DNA of 64,000 nucleotides from Lunularia cruciata (GCA_948567375.1 OX419762.1:12840001-12904000), one strand, 5' to 3'; shown: positions 1 to 11,290, counted from the first letter of the stretch. Made by a program: numbers and translations. The notes: generated by a model not told the origin, from the letters alone.

Positions 1-173
1 AGATGTTATATATACTACGTCATCTCTAGGTTCATCAATTTGTTTCTTTAGCCTACATTTTGGAGAACATTCCTTTGATGGATGATTCTCATACCCAAGT
101 GGTGGTGAGTACACATCAAGTCCATTCTTGGATGGAACCTGTCATGTTATTGGATGCAACTAATGTAACAATA
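1..173 (+). mobile_element. Family B retroelement B1, segment 1 (DNMT motif VI region)
   Basis: This is the left-edge piece of a Ty3/gypsy element that continues at 5559, 11863 and 20669. It aligns base for base in order with 31143-31316 of copy B2. One frame reads a cytosine-5 methyltransferase motif VI (YILENIP, with Glu at 63-65 and Asn at 66-68), followed by a Q-rich stretch ending at LLDAT. It stops at the family A insertion at 174. The upstream gag, PR and DNMT motifs I-IV of this copy lie outside the window. The methyltransferase call rests mainly on the fuller copy B2. Confidence 0.72.
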
Positions 174-530
174 TGGAGTTTAACAATAGAGTTAGTTAGG
201 ACTAACAAAGTAGAGAATAGGCCAAATTAGCCTAGAATATTCTAGAAGTATCTAGGAAGCTTCTTGGGAAGCTTCCTAATTAGCTTAACTTGCACTCCAA
301 GTAGGTACCTTCTAGAAGGAAGCTTTTAAAAACTTCCAACTAGCTTAGCTTGCAAGCCAAGTAGACAACTTCTAGAAGGAAGCTTCTTGAGAAACTTCTC
401 AAGAGCCTTATATGCTCCCTATAAATACCAAAGTCAAAGCTCATGCTAGGCATTGGGAGTTTTTCTCATTCAAGTGTTCAAATGTGAACTTCCATTCTCC
501 TATTTCTCTCCTTGGTCTTGATCTTTTACA
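174..530 (+). repeat. 5' LTR of A1
   Basis: It starts TGTAACAATATGG and ends TTTTACA. A TATA box (TATAAAT, 420-426) lies about 100 bp before the end. Upstream are several GAAGCTTC-type palindromes and TTCTAGAAG repeats shared with all family A LTRs. The 3' partner is the truncated LTR at 5352-5558. Confidence 0.85.
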
Positions 531-531
531 T

Positions 532-1112
532 TGGTATTGAGGACAAGAGAACTCTCCAAGAGAGAAAATGCAAGTTTCACACTCAATACTTGGATGTTCA
601 AAGGAGCACCTTCTCTTTATTATATAGCAAAGATGATCTCCTCAAAGAAAGTTCTACCCTTGGATTAGATATATGGAATGGTGACCTGTCAGGGAGCTCC
701 ATCCTTGGATTAGTTGTTTGGATGGGTCACCAGTCAATCCTTGTCCTTTCTAGTTGGTCAAATAGGTTTGATAGATGGGAATCTTTAAGAAATCTTCCTA
801 TAAGGAGCTCAAAATCACATGGGTGAGGTACCATTGGAAAGCTTGCAACAACAAAAAATCCTAGGGGTGAAGGTAATCTTTCCTCCCTTGAGAGAAAGGA
901 ATCTTTCGATTTTTGAGGCCTAATTCATCAGTTTAAGCCTCCAAAATTAGCTCTAAACTTTTTAGGTTATTTTTGCTTTTGCCCTATTAGTAGAAGTATT
1001 CTTTTAGTGACACCTCTATTTGATCTTCCTAGTACATTGTACACAACATCCTTCTGGATGTTACCAAGCCAATTTTTACCTCCAAATAATATGTCTAACT
1101 ACTTGTTTTACA
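532..1112 (+). mobile_element. Family C solo LTR (short form) at the PBS of A1
   Basis: This stretch aligns over its length with the family C LTRs at 9917-10672 and 19636-20365: the segment around CAAGTTTCACACTC, a TATA-like run, a 'GGTCACC/GGTGACC' segment and the 3' block ending TTTTACA. It carries a single copy of the roughly 160-bp 3' block that is duplicated in the longer family C LTRs. It replaces the A1 primer-binding site; A1 leader sequence resumes right after it. The ends are diverged, so the left boundary is approximate and target-site copies are not clear. The open frame at 512-826 is just LTR sequence. Confidence 0.65.
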
Positions 1113-1132
1113 TGTGTAAAAGTAGGAATGGG

Positions 1133-1315
1133 ATGGATGGAATCTATGGACCACCAAATCCATTACCACTAAACCATTGGGATTTTCATGTCCGGGTACT
1201 ACCCAAACATCATTTCATATACTTCATCATCTCACGTTTTGGGCAAAATTTCATGAATGCAATCACCTTATCCGAGGAACCTTTGGTACTTCCAATTGTA
1301 ACTTATGGAGAATGA
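1133..1315 (+). pseudogene. Family A leader ORF (about 60 codons), A1 copy
   Basis: A short frame follows the family A primer-binding region, starts MDGIYGPPNPLP and ends VTYGE. The same frame is open in A2 (6409-6600), A3 (14279-14491) and A5 (52498-52683), with mostly conservative changes. In A1, A2 and A5 it is in the same frame as the downstream gag start but separated by stops. I do not recognise a domain. It may be an upstream ORF, or the original N-terminal part of Gag. Confidence 0.45.
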
Positions 1316-1381
1316 TCGACATGTTGCATCTATTTGTTAGTAAATTAGATAGATTGGAGGTAGTGTAATATAGTAGTACTC

Positions 1382-2296
1382 ATGGCAGCAATGCCTAAGG
1401 TTATCATTGCTATGTAGCAACAAACCGAGCACCTTACTTGATTGTTGGATGAATGAGACCAACAACAACAAGAGCACGTAGAGAGAGCACCAATTCAAGA
1501 AGGAGAAGATTGAATCTAATTTCCAAAATCCAAGGTTTTTGATGGCAAGAATCTTTTAAGCATTGTGGAGAATTTTATATTTGATTGTGAATGTTATTTC
1601 AAGGCTATAAATCTTCAAGCTAAGAAAAAAAATCTCTTGGCTTCAACCCAATTGGACAAAGTAGCAAAGCTATGGTGGCAATTCCAAGTGGAGCAAGTAA
1701 TAAAAGGCAATATTTTACACCAATCTTGACATGGGAAGAATTCAAAGGTGCAATAATTGGACAATTCCAAGCAATAAATACCACACAAGCTGCATAAGAT
1801 AAGTTGGTAAAGTTGAAGCAAATTGGTTCTGTACAAAGCTACATCACGTAATTCTAGAAAACCATTATGCAAATTCCAGAAATAATATATGGTGAAGCTC
1901 TAGATCAATTTGTGAGGGGCTTGAAGTTATGAACCAAACCTGAAGTGATTATGCAAGAACCAAAATACTTGGAAGAAGCCATGCAGCTAGCAAAGCGCTT
2001 TGATTCCTTGGTTGCAACAACATGGTCCTGACCTCAACCTTCACAAAAACAACTAGCACATTACACACGTGTGTAGGAGTCGGCATCAATGGAGATTGAT
2101 GCAATCCAATGGAGACCACTTGGTAAAGTGGATTGGGAAAGATTATGGCAAAATGATGGTTGCTTTTATTGTTGTCGAATTGGGCATTGCATTATTGAAT
2201 ATCCACTCAAGAATGGGAGATCTTGACAAATTGCCCAAATGGAGGTCGTGGAGTAGAATGATAAGGAAAATAAGGAATCCCAATAGGAGATTTTGA
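1382..2296 (+). pseudogene. gag relic of A1
   Basis: Gag of a Ty3/gypsy element, the structural capsid protein. It begins MAAMPKVIIAM and shows the family's capsid phrases (FPKSKVFDGKN, NFIFDCECYF, AKLWWQFQVEQ) followed by a decayed CCHC region near 2160. Several in-frame stops (for example after IIAM) and frameshifts prevent translation. Identification rests on alignment to the better preserved A5 gag. Confidence 0.7.
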
Positions 2297-2299
2297 GCT

Positions 2300-2667
2300 A
2301 CCTATTGTGAACTTGATTAGCTCTAATGGGATTGAAGGCTTGACCTATGCAAGGTTGCTTCACTTGCAAGTATTATATCTGATTGTGGTTGTAGGATTTG
2401 GTTGATTCTTGAAATTTAGAGAATGGTATGTCTATACAATTAGCAAAGGAATTGGGTATTCCTATCAAACTAGTAATTGGAAGTAGATTGATGATGGCGG
2501 ATGGTAGAAAAGGTTTTGCATTCCGTATTTTGCATCTTGTTACCTTCAAGGTTGGGAAGGAGTATTTGGGATGTATGAGGTTTGTAGTGGCACTTCTACA
2601 CTATGATGTCATTTTAGGACTACCTTGGCTTGAATATCATAAGGTTCAATTTGATTGGACCCTATGA
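2300..2667 (+). pseudogene. Aspartic protease relic of A1
   Basis: Retropepsin region that would cut the polyprotein. The catalytic DSG of the A5 copy (ILVDSGSSEN) is destroyed here: the matching codons read 'WLILEI' with a stop. The C-terminal core, AKELGIPIKLVIGS to LHYDVILGLPWLEYHKVQF, remains open from 2428 to 2667. Confidence 0.65.
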
Positions 2668-2748
2668 CAAATTCAATTACAACACCAAGGTATCAATTTC
2701 CAATTAGGTTGTTTGGCACCTTTGAGTAAAACACCTAAAAATAGTTAG

Positions 2749-2928
2749 TCCCAAGATGGGAAGTTTGTAAAGAGAAATGCCATAAAGCAAGCTTTGAAGG
2801 AAGAGAAGTCCCAAGATGAGAATTCTGTCAAGAAGGCAACTATAAAGCACGCCTTGAAGGAAGATAAGTCCCTAGATGGGAAGTTTGTCAATGAAGCAAC
2901 TATAGAGCAAGCTTTGGAGGAAGATAAA
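2749..2928 (+). repeat. 60-bp x3 coding tandem repeat, PR-RT linker of A1
   Basis: Three 60-bp units each encode about 20 residues starting SQDGKF / SQDENS / SLDGKF and ending in acidic KE(E/D)K-type motifs. The array joins protease to RT. The same three-unit array is in A2 and A5, whereas A3 and A4 have only one unit. Confidence 0.8.
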
Positions 2929-2997
2929 TTTGTTTTTAGGGTGTGGATCAAGCCAATTTCACAAGGAGAATTTAAGGAGAGTTAGGAGCCTCTTTGA

Positions 2998-4360
2998 GCA
3001 ATGGTTGATCAAATAGTTCAGGAGTTTGTAGACTTGTTTTTGGATGATTTTCCAAAGGGATTACCCTTTGATTGTGGTATGCCCTTCAAGATTGAGTTAT
3101 AACCATGGAGTACTTTGGTGAGGAGACCAATCTATTGGCTCTCACGAAAAGAGTTTGAGGAGTTGCAAACAACACTTACTAAGTTATTGAAGAAGGATTT
3201 CATATGATATAATACATCTCCTTGGGGAGCACTATTTATTCCAAAGAAAGATGGAGGACTTTGTTTCTATATTGATAACTATGGGCTCAATAAACATATA
3301 GTGAAGAATACATACCCCTTGCCTCAAATTGATGACTTTATTGATCAATTGAGTGGAACATGATAATTCTCCAAGCTAGACCTTTGCAATGGCTATTGGC
3401 AAATCCCTATTGACAAAGAGGATGTGCAAAAGACTTCCTTTCACACAAGGTATGGACATTTTGGGTGGAGAGTTTTGCCTTTTGGGCTCATTAATGCTCT
3501 ATCAATCTTCATGGATCGGATGCATTGGATGTTGGATAAATTGTTAGGTTGCTACATGGTGGTGTTCTTGGATGATCTCTTAATCTATAGCAAGATAGAG
3601 ACATACCATGTGAATCACATGCAAGAAATCCTATGACAACTATGATAGTGGAAGTTTTACTACAAGAAGTCAAAGTGTGCCTTTTGACAAAAGGAAGTTA
3701 CCTTCTTGGGTCACAAGATCTCATTAGAGGGGATCAAGATGGAAGAGGAGAAAATCAAGGCCATCATTGATTGGCCTACTCCAAAGGATGTTACTAAAGT
3801 ACGGGCATTTAATGGATTAGTTAGTTTTTATCAACGGTTCATCCACTACTATGCTCATGTAGCCGCACCAGTGAACAATCTCTTGGGGAAGAACTCAAAC
3901 TTTCAATGGACCAACAAGCACAAAGAAGCATTCCAAAAGCTAAAACACATGGTGTCTTCAAGACCAATTCTTCAACCATATGATCCTCAACTACCATGTG
4001 TGGTGGATTTTGATGCTTCTAACTTTACAATTGGAGTTGTGTTGCAATAAGAATTCACAAATAGATTACATCCCATTGCCTTTGTGTCTCATTGACTAAA
4101 CACAAAAAAAAGGAATCACTCTACTTGAGATCAAGAACAACTAGTGATGGTATAAGCTACTAAGGTATAGAGGCATCATCTCTTAGGGAAAAAAGTGGTC
4201 ATGCAAACTAATCACAAGCCCTTGTTGCAGACATTACATTTGGAATACATGAAGAGTTGACATCATTGATTGGAGGAACAACTATAGTTTTTTGACATCA
4301 AACTTGAGTATAAACTTGGTTGGTTCCATGTCAATCTTGATGCCCTATCACGACAACCTA
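2998..4360 (+). pseudogene. RT-RNase H relic of A1
   Basis: Reverse transcriptase and RNase H of a Ty3/gypsy pol. Visible RT motifs: a start MVDQIVQEF, a palm region [19 protein letters not shown], and the catalytic core VVFLDDLLIYS with both Asp retained (about 3560-3592). A connecting frame 3706-4050 (MGHKISLEG to VVDFDASNFTIGVVLQ) spans the RT thumb and first RNase H Asp. The remainder to 4360 contains stops. It is broken in at least four places. Confidence 0.85.
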
Positions 4361-4399
4361 ATTTGAAGTCTCTTCTTCTCATCACAATAGCAATCAGTA

Positions 4400-5357
4400 G
4401 ACTCCAAGGTCCAAATCAAGTTTAGGACAGCTCTACTACAAGGTTCATTCTTTCAAATAGTACAAGGTCATCTTGCAACCACAAACAAAGGGTAAAACAC
4501 CTTCTCTTTCAAGGAAGACCTTCTATATTATGAGGACCAAATCTATATTCCAACCAAGGGTGATCTCCAACTTGTACGCCTCCAAGAAGCCCATGACTTA
4601 CCAATTATTTTTCAAATGGGTGTGGACAAGACCTTTGGTGCACTCCAACTCCAATGGTGGTGGCCCAATATGACATGAGATGCCCAAAGTTTGTCCAATT
4701 GTGTGAGAGATGCTAACTCAATAAGGCCAACATTTAGAAACCGAGTGGACTCCTTCAACCACTCCCCATTCCATCTACTCAATGGGAACTTGGTGAGCTT
4801 GGATCTCATCACATCCTTACCCAAGACAAAGCAAGGACACACAACAATTGTGGTGTTTATGGATAAGCTTAGTAAGCAAATCCTTTTTGCACCAACCTTT
4901 GATACCATGGATGCTTCCAACCTTAGCATAGATCTACTTTGATAATTTTTTCAAGCATCATGGGATGTCACATGTACTCATCTTTGACCGTGATCCTTGA
5001 TTCACTAGAAAGTTTTGGCAAGCACTCTTCTAGATACTTGGCACCAAGCTTGCTTTGTCCATGGCTTATCATCCTCAAACAAATAGACAAATTGAACATA
5101 AAATTTCACATTGGAGAATATCCTTCATGCCTTAGTCAACATTCACCATACTTATTGGCATGGATTCTTGCATTTATAGAGTTTGCATACGATAATTCAA
5201 AACAAGCAAGCACTAGATTCTCTTCTTTTTTCCTCAATTTTGGCCAAGATCCACTTGTTCTAGATTCACTTCTTGCTCCTCCTTCCATCTCATGTCCCTC
5301 ATACTTCCACCTTCTTGACCATCATATGTCAATCCCTCCAACAAGCCAAATCTCTTG
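4400..5357 (+). pseudogene. Integrase relic of A1
   Basis: Integrase fragments: a DDE-core stretch with the first Asp context LDLITSLPKTKQGH (about 4797-4845), VFMDKLSKQI, and a later FAYDNSKQASTRFSS segment (5170-5222). Frameshifts scatter it over three frames. The coding sequence ends at a deletion junction into LTR near 5351, so no C-terminal or chromodomain part is left. Confidence 0.7.
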
Positions 5358-5558
5358 AGAAGCTTCTCGGTTAACTTGGCTTGCACTCCAAGAAAGTGGT
5401 TCAAGGAAGCTTCTTGAGAAGCTTCTCAAGAGCCTTGTATGCTCCCTATAAATACCAAAGCCAAAGCTCATGCTAAGCATTGGGAGTTTTTCCTCATTCA
5501 AGTGTCCCAATGTGAACTTCCATTCTCCTATTTCCTTCCTTGGTCTCAATCTTTTACA
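5352..5558 (+). repeat. Truncated 3' LTR of A1
   Basis: Only the 3' half of the LTR is present, from the CTTGAGAAGCTTCT block through TATAAAT to TTTTACA. The 5' half was lost in the same deletion that removed the integrase end. It is followed by target-site copy ACTAG. Confidence 0.8.
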
Positions 5559-6021
5559 ACTAGAGTGGGATCACATGTTCATCTAACTAACATCTTTGTC
5601 ATTGGTGGATGAACCTCTTACTTAGAAAGGTTCTACATCATGCTTATGATGGGATCCAACAACTAGACCACCTTACTATTGATGACATTTTGGATATTGA
5701 GCACTAGTCTTAGATGGTGGTAGTGGTTGATAGGTCACCTATGGTGATAGTAAACCTTGTTGGACAACCTAAAGTTGCTTTACCTACACTTATGAGTTTC
5801 CCAAGCTCCCATTCTTTTAGAGAAGGAGGTCTTGGACTTGTTTGCGACTTATAGTTATAGCAATTGGTGGAGTCTAACAATGATGAGAGAGAGCAAGCGA
5901 TGGGTTTTCATACTAATATTACTGTTTTTACAGTAGTGTAAGAGGCATCTAGGTGTTAGGTTTTAGGTCAAGCTATAGACTTGAATTATTTGACTTGGAT
6001 TTTGAGCCTTGGTTTGGCAAA
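5559..6021 (+). mobile_element. Family B retroelement B1, segment 2 (DNMT motifs VIII-X)
   Basis: This continues segment 1 in frame (T-RVGS) and matches B2 31317-31790. It encodes the C-terminal part of the methyltransferase domain: a motif VIII-like RVGS-H block, the stretch VDRSPMVIVNLVGQP, ALPTLMSFPSSHSF, the motif IX region around the GA-rich codons (5884-5895) before GCGATGGG, and motif X, VLGQAIDLNYLTWI (about 5958-6000). Stops interrupt it. It ends at the A2 insertion. Confidence 0.75.
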
Positions 6022-6386
6022 TGTAACAATATGGAGTTTAGCGATGTAGTTAGTAAGGCTAACAAAGTAGAGAATAAGCCAAATCAGCCTAAAATATCCC
6101 ATAAGCATCTAGGAAGCTTCTTGGGAAGCTTCCCAACTAGTTAACTTATGCTCCAAGTAGGTAGCTTCTAGAAGGAAGCTTTTAGAAGCTTCTAACTAGC
6201 TTAGCTTGCACGCCGAGTAGACAACTTCTAGAAGGAAGCTTCTTGAGAAGCTTCTCAAGGGCCTTGTATGCTACCTATAAATACCAAAGCCAAAGTCATG
6301 CTAGGTATTTGGAGTTTTCCCTCATTCAAGTATCCCAATGTGAGTTTCCATTCTTCTATTTCTCTCCTTGGTCTTGGTCTTTTACA
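6022..6386 (+). repeat. 5' LTR of A2
   Basis: TGTAACAATATGG...TTTTACA. It has a TATA box (TATAAAT) near 6275 and upstream GAAGCTTC palindromes. It is shorter than its 3' partner (11453-11862), so one of them has internal indels. Confidence 0.9.
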
Positions 6387-6387
6387 T

Positions 6388-6399
6388 TGGTATCAGAAC
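6388..6399 (+). other. Primer-binding site, initiator-Met tRNA type (A2)
   Basis: TGGTATCAGAAC begins 2 bp after the 5' LTR and matches the plant initiator-Met PBS TGGTATCAGAGC at 11 of 12 bases. Confidence 0.85.
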
Positions 6400-6408
6400 A
6401 GGAATGAG

Positions 6409-6600
6409 ATGGATGGAATTTATGGACCACCAAATCCACTTCTGCCAAACCATTGGGATTTTCATGTCCAGATATTATCCAAGCATTGTTTCACACAATT
6501 CATCACCTCACGCTTTGGGCAAGATTTTCTACATATGATCATCGTGTCTAAGGAACCCTTGATACTTTTGGTTGTAACTTATGGAGAACAGTGGACATGA
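6409..6600 (+). pseudogene. Family A leader ORF, A2 copy
   Basis: MDGIYGPPNPLLPNHWDFHV... to GEQWT, directly downstream of the PBS. It is the counterpart of the A1, A3 and A5 leader frames, and in frame with the gag ATG at 6658 but separated by several stops. Function unknown. Confidence 0.45.
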
Positions 6601-6657
6601 TGAATCTATGTGTTAATCAATTAGATAAAGTGAGAGTAATGGGATAGAGTAGTAGCT

Positions 6658-7574
6658 ATGGCGGCAATACTAGACGTCATCCTTGCAATGCAATAACAAA
6701 TCAAGCACCTGACTTGATTGTTGGATGAATGAGATCAACAACAATGAGAACATATAGAGAGAGCGTCAATTTGAGATGGAGAAGATCACATTTGATTTCC
6801 AAAACCCAAGGTGTTTGAAGGTAAGAATCTTCCAAGCACAGTGGAGAATTTTTGTGTTTGATTGTGAACATTACATTGAAGCCACCAATCTTCAAGATGA
6901 ACAGAAACAAATTCTCTTGGCCTCTAGCCAATTAGATGGTATGGCAAAACTTTGGTAGCAATTTCAAGTGGAGCGAGCTAAACGACAAATTGTTGTACCA
7001 ATTTTGACATGGGCAGAGTTCAAGGATGCAATATTGGGTTGCTTTCAAACTATAAATGCCACCCGTGCCGCACAAGATAAATTGGTAGAGTTGAAGCAAG
7101 TTGGCTTAGGAAGGAGCTACACCACACAATTTCAGAACATCATCATGCAGATTCTATTTATACAAGAAGGTGAAGTTCTAGATCGATTTGTGAGGGGATT
7201 GAAGTCACAAATCAAATTGGAGGTGATCATACGGGAACCACAAAATTTAGAAGAAGCTATGCAATTGGCTAAGCACTTTGATTCCTTGGTCACACAAACT
7301 TGGTCTCGCCCTTGACCTACACAAGGCCTACCAGTACACTATGCATGGGTGGAAGAACCAACACCTATGGAGATTGATGCTATCCAACGGAGACCACTTG
7401 GTACAATGGATAGAGAAGAATTGCAACAAAATGGAGGTTGTTTTTATTGTTGCCAAGTTGGACATCACATTGCTTAATCCTCACTTAGTAATGGACAACC
7501 TTGACAAGTTGCCCAGATGGAGATTGTGGAACAAAATGATCAGGAAAATGAGGAATCCCAATAGGAGATTTTGA
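6658..7574 (+). pseudogene. gag relic of A2
   Basis: Starts MAAILDVILAMQ followed by an in-frame stop. The capsid core is preserved from about 6968 to 7315 (LTWAEFKDAILGCFQTINAT, QLAKHFDSLV). The CCHC knuckle nucleotides (about 7438-7480) are present but are read through by a frameshift. Role: nucleocapsid and capsid of the element's particle. Confidence 0.75.
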
Positions 7575-7950
7575 GCCGCCTATTGGGAGCTTGATTAGTT
7601 CCAATCGGATTGAAAGTTCAACTTATGCAAGTTTGCTTCACTTGCAAGGTACAATATCTAATCGGGGTTGTAGAATTTTGGTTGATTTTGGAAGTTGAGA
7701 GAACTACATGTCTATGCAAGTAGCAAAGGAATTAGGTATTCCTATCAAGCTAGTGTTTGGAAGTAGTTTGATGATGGCGGATGGCAGAAAGGGTTTTGCA
7801 TTCCGCACCTCACATCCTGTTACCTTCAAGATTAGGAAGGAGTATTTGGAGTGTATGAGGTTTGTAGCGGCACCTACACTATGATTTCATTTTGGGTCTA
7901 CCTTGGCTTGAACATCATAAGGTTCAATTCAATTGGACCCTACGACAAAT
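7575..7950 (+). pseudogene. Aspartic protease relic of A2
   Basis: Aligns with the A5 protease. The catalytic Asp codon is kept but DSG is changed ('VDFGS', then a stop at the following codons). Conserved blocks follow, AKELGIPIKLVFGS and LPWLEHHKVQFNWT. A one-base deletion near 7875 shifts the frame before the ILGLPW motif. Confidence 0.65.
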
Positions 7951-8026
7951 TCAAGTACAACACCAAGGTAAGAATTTCCTAGTAGGTTGTTTAGCACCTC
8001 TAAGTAAGACACCTAAGAATAGTCAA

Positions 8027-8206
8027 TCCCAAGATGTGAAGTTTGTCAAGAAGGTAACCATAGAGCAAATTTGGAAGGGAGATGAGTCCCAAGATGGGAA
8101 GTTTGCCAGGAAGGCAACCATGGAGCAAGCTTGGAAGAGAGATGAGTCCTTAGAAGAGAAGTTTGTTAGTAAAGCAGCCATAGAGCAAGCTTTGGAGGAA
8201 GATAAG
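8027..8206 (+). repeat. 60-bp x3 coding tandem repeat, PR-RT linker of A2
   Basis: Three 60-bp units encode SQDVKF.../SQDGKF.../SLEEKF..., each about 20 residues and ending WKGDE, WKRDE or LEEDK. The reading frame is intact across the array. Same position and unit number as in A1 and A5. Confidence 0.85.
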
Positions 8207-8279
8207 TCTGTATTTGCGGTGTGGATCAAGCCAATTGCACAAGAATAATCCAAGGAAGGCCAAGAGCCTCATCAAGCAA

Positions 8280-9640
8280 TGGTTGATTAGATAGTTCAAG
8301 AGTTTATGGAAGTGTTTCTGGATGATCTGTCAAAGGAATTACCTCCAATCGAGGTATGCCCTTCAAGATTGAGTTATTACCAAAGAGTACTCTAGTGAGT
8401 AGACCGATCTATTGGCTCTCACCAAAGGATTTGGAGGAGTTGCAAACAACACTTACAGAGTTGTTGGAGAAGGATTTTATACGACATAGTACCTCTCCTT
8501 GGGGAGCACTGATACTATTTGTTCCAAAGAAGGATGGAGGACTTTGTTTTTGTACTGATTATCATGGGCTCAATAAGCAAACCATGAAGAATGCATATCC
8601 CTTGCCTCAGATTGATGACTTGCTTGATCAACTAACTCGAACACGCTACTTTTCCAAGCTAAATCTTTGTAGTAGCTATTGGCAAATTCCTATTGAGAGG
8701 GAGGATGTGCAAAAGATTGCCTTTTGCACAAGGTATGGGCATTCCAAGTGGAGAGTTCTACCTTTCAAACTCACTAATGCTCTAGCAGTCTTCATGGATC
8801 AGATGCATCGGGTGTTGGAGGGACTATTGGATCAGTCCGTAGTGGTGTTCTTGAATATCTTAATCTATAACAAGACAAAGGTAGAACACATGAATCATGT
8901 GTGAGAAGTCCTAAGACGACTACAACAATGTAAATTTTATTGCAAGAAGTCAAAGTGTACCTTTTGGCAGAAGAAGGTTACCTTCTTGGGTCATAAGATC
9001 TTATTAGAGGGAATCAAGATGGAAGAACAGAAGATCAAGGCCATTACTAATTAGCCTACCCCAAAGGATGCTACAAAAGTACGAGCATTCAATGGATTGG
9101 CCAGTTTGTACCGACGGTTCATCCACTATTATGCTCATGTGGCTACACCATTAACTAACCTCTTGGGAAAGAACTCGAGTTTCCAATGGACCACCAAGCA
9201 TGAAGAAGTATTCTAGAAGTTAAAGCATATGGTGTCTTCAAGACCCATTCTTCAACCATATGATCCTCAACTACCTTGTGTGGTTGATTTGGATGCTTCT
9301 AACTTTGCAATTGGAGTTGTGTTGCAACAGGAATTCCCAAATGGACTACATCCCATTGCCTTTGTGTCTCACCAACTAAATATAGCTGAAAGAAATTACT
9401 CTGCTTGAGATCAGGAACAACTTACAATGGTATATGTCACCAAGGTATGGAGGCATTACCTCTTGGAGAAACAAGTGGTCATGCGAACTAATCATAAGCC
9501 ATTGTTGCAGACCTTACACTTGGAACACATGAAGAGTCAACATCATCAATGGGAAGAGCAACTCCAATTGTTTGATAACAAACTTGAGTACAAACCAGGT
9601 CGGTTCTATGTCATCCTTGATGCTCTATCACAATGACCTA
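8280..9640 (+). pseudogene. RT-RNase H relic of A2
   Basis: An RT frame of 182 codons is open at 8356-8904: [61 protein letters not shown], then VVFLNILIYN. The catalytic YXDD-type motif has lost an Asp and one codon (FLDDIL to FLNIL). RNase H follows with its first Asp context VVDLDASNFAIGVVLQQ (about 9277-9330) and the connection KVWRHYLLEKQVVMRTNHKPL (9427-9500). Stops and frameshifts separate the parts. Confidence 0.85.
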
Positions 9641-11290
9641 ATTTGAAGTCTCTTCCTCTCATCACGGCGGCAATTACAATAGTGTCAATTGACCCCAAGG
9701 TCCATAATGAGTTCTAGTCAACTCTACAACAAGATCCCTTCTTCCAAATGGTACATGGTCGTCTGACAACATGCAACAAGGAGTACAACACCTTCTTCTT
9801 CAAGGAAGGCCTTCTATTCCATGCGAACCGGATCTATGTTCCAACCAAAGATTATCTTCGACTTGTGCGCCTTCAAGCAGCCCATGATTTACCAATAGCT
9901 GGTCACGTGGGGGTGGTGTAATACTCCAAGGATAGGAGACCTGAAGAGAAACACTCCATGAGATACACACACTTTCACACTCAAACTCTGATGCCCCAAA
10001 GGAACAACTTCTCTTTATTATATAGGCAAAGCGGATCTCCTCCAATGAAGCTCCACCATAGGATTAGGTACATAGATAGGTGACATGTCAGCAAGCTCCA
10101 CCCTTGGATTCCTTACTTGGATGGGTGACATGCCGGTCCTAGTCCTATCTGGTTGGTCAAACAAGCTTTGATCAAAGGGAATCTTTTAGGGAATCTTCTT
10201 ATAAGAATCTCAGAATCACACAAGTGAGGTACCGTTGGAAAGCTCTTGACAAGACAAAGCAGGAGGGAGGGGAGGCAAGCCTTCTCTCTATTGGGAGGGG
10301 GGTTCCACACATTTTCAAGGCCTAATTCATCCGTTTAGGCCTTTGAAATTGCCTTCAAAGATTTTAGGCATATTTTGGTTCCAACTCTACTAGTAGAAGT
10401 CCCCTTTTGGTGATACCTCTTTCTGATCTATTTAGTCCATCTTGTGTAACCTCCTTCCAGATGTTACCAACCCAATTCTCACCTTCAAATCATATGTCTA
10501 ACTATTGGTTCTAAGGTTTTCAAATCTATTTTGGTTTTTTGCCCTATTGGTAGAAGTACCCTTTTGGTGATACTTCTATCTGATCTATTTTGACCATCAT
10601 GTATAACATCATTCCAGATGCTACCAAACCAAATTTCACATCTAGATCATATGGCTAGCTCTTGGTATTATAGGTGGATAAGACCTTGGGTACCCTCCAA
10701 CACCAATGGTGGTGGCCCAACATGACGCAAGATGTTGTGGAATTTGTCCAATCGGGTGAGAGTTATCAATGCAACAAGGCCAATAACCAGAAGCCAAGTG
10801 GACTCCTTCAACCACTTCCCATTCCAACTACTTGTTGGGAACATGTGAGCTTAGATCTCATCACCTCCTTGCCCAGGACACAACAAGGTCACACAACAAT
10901 TGAGGTGTTTGTGGATAAGCTTAGTAAACAAATCCATTTGGCACCAACAGTTGATATTGTGGATGCTCCAACCTTGGGGCAACTCTACTTCAATAATATA
11001 TTCAAACATCATGGGATGCCACGTGTACTCATCTCCAACCGTGATCCTTGCTTCACTAGAAAGTTTTGGCAAGCCCTCTTCTAGATACTTGGCACCAAGC
11101 TTGCTTTGTCCACAGCCTATCATCCTCAAACTGATGGAAAAACTAAATGTGCAAATTGCACCTTGGAAGATATGCTTTGTGCCTTCATCAATGTTCACTA
11201 TACCAATTGGGATGAATGTCTTGCAGTTGTGGAGTTTGCATACAACAAATCTAAACAGGCAATCATCGGATTTTCTCCTTTCTTCTTCAA
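9641..11290 (+). pseudogene. Integrase relic of A2, split by a solo LTR
   Basis: The N-terminal zinc-binding region (AHDLPIAGH) ends at 9916. After the family C LTR it resumes at 10673 with VDKTLGTLQHQWWWPNMTQDV, LDLITSLPRTQQGH (first catalytic Asp), HHGMPRVLISNRDPCFTRKFW (second Asp region; the first of the two is changed to Asn) and AYHPQTDGKTKCAN, where the catalytic Glu of TDGQTE is Lys. The core is therefore catalytically dead. A deletion near 11281 removes the C-terminal part. Confidence 0.85.
9917..10672 (+). mobile_element. Family C solo LTR (long form) with perfect TSD
   Basis: TGTAATACTCC... to ...TATTATA, flanked by identical 5-bp copies GGTGG (9912-9916, 10673-10677). Removing it and one GGTGG rejoins the integrase reading GHVGV-DKTLGT. 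TATA-like sequence lies near 10015. The last third consists of two tandem copies of a roughly 160-bp block (about 10360-10515 and 10516-10672). There is no internal coding region, so this is a recombined solo LTR. Confidence 0.92.

Larger units (their letters stand above)
174..5558 (+). mobile_element. Family A chromovirus A1, inserted in B1, 3' truncated
   Basis: A degenerate Ty3/gypsy element lies between target-site copies ACTAA (169-173) and ACTAG (5559-5563), which match at 4 of 5 bases. The sequence across the insertion rejoins as the family B methyltransferase region, as in copy B2 at 31316/31317. Internal order is 5' LTR, leader ORF, gag, PR, repeat linker, RT, RNase H, integrase. Near 5351 the integrase coding region jumps directly into the middle of the 3' LTR, so the integrase C-terminus, chromodomain and 5' half of that LTR are deleted. 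A family C solo LTR sits at the primer-binding site. Many stops and frameshifts make it non-coding. Confidence 0.85.

Noticed and set aside
512-826. 104-codon ORF near the left end
   Set aside because: It crosses the end of the A1 5' LTR into a family C LTR; no protein domain.
9917-10672. Family C as a MITE or DNA transposon
   Set aside because: 5-bp TSDs, TG...CA ends, TATA-like sequence and no long terminal inverted repeats favour a solo LTR.
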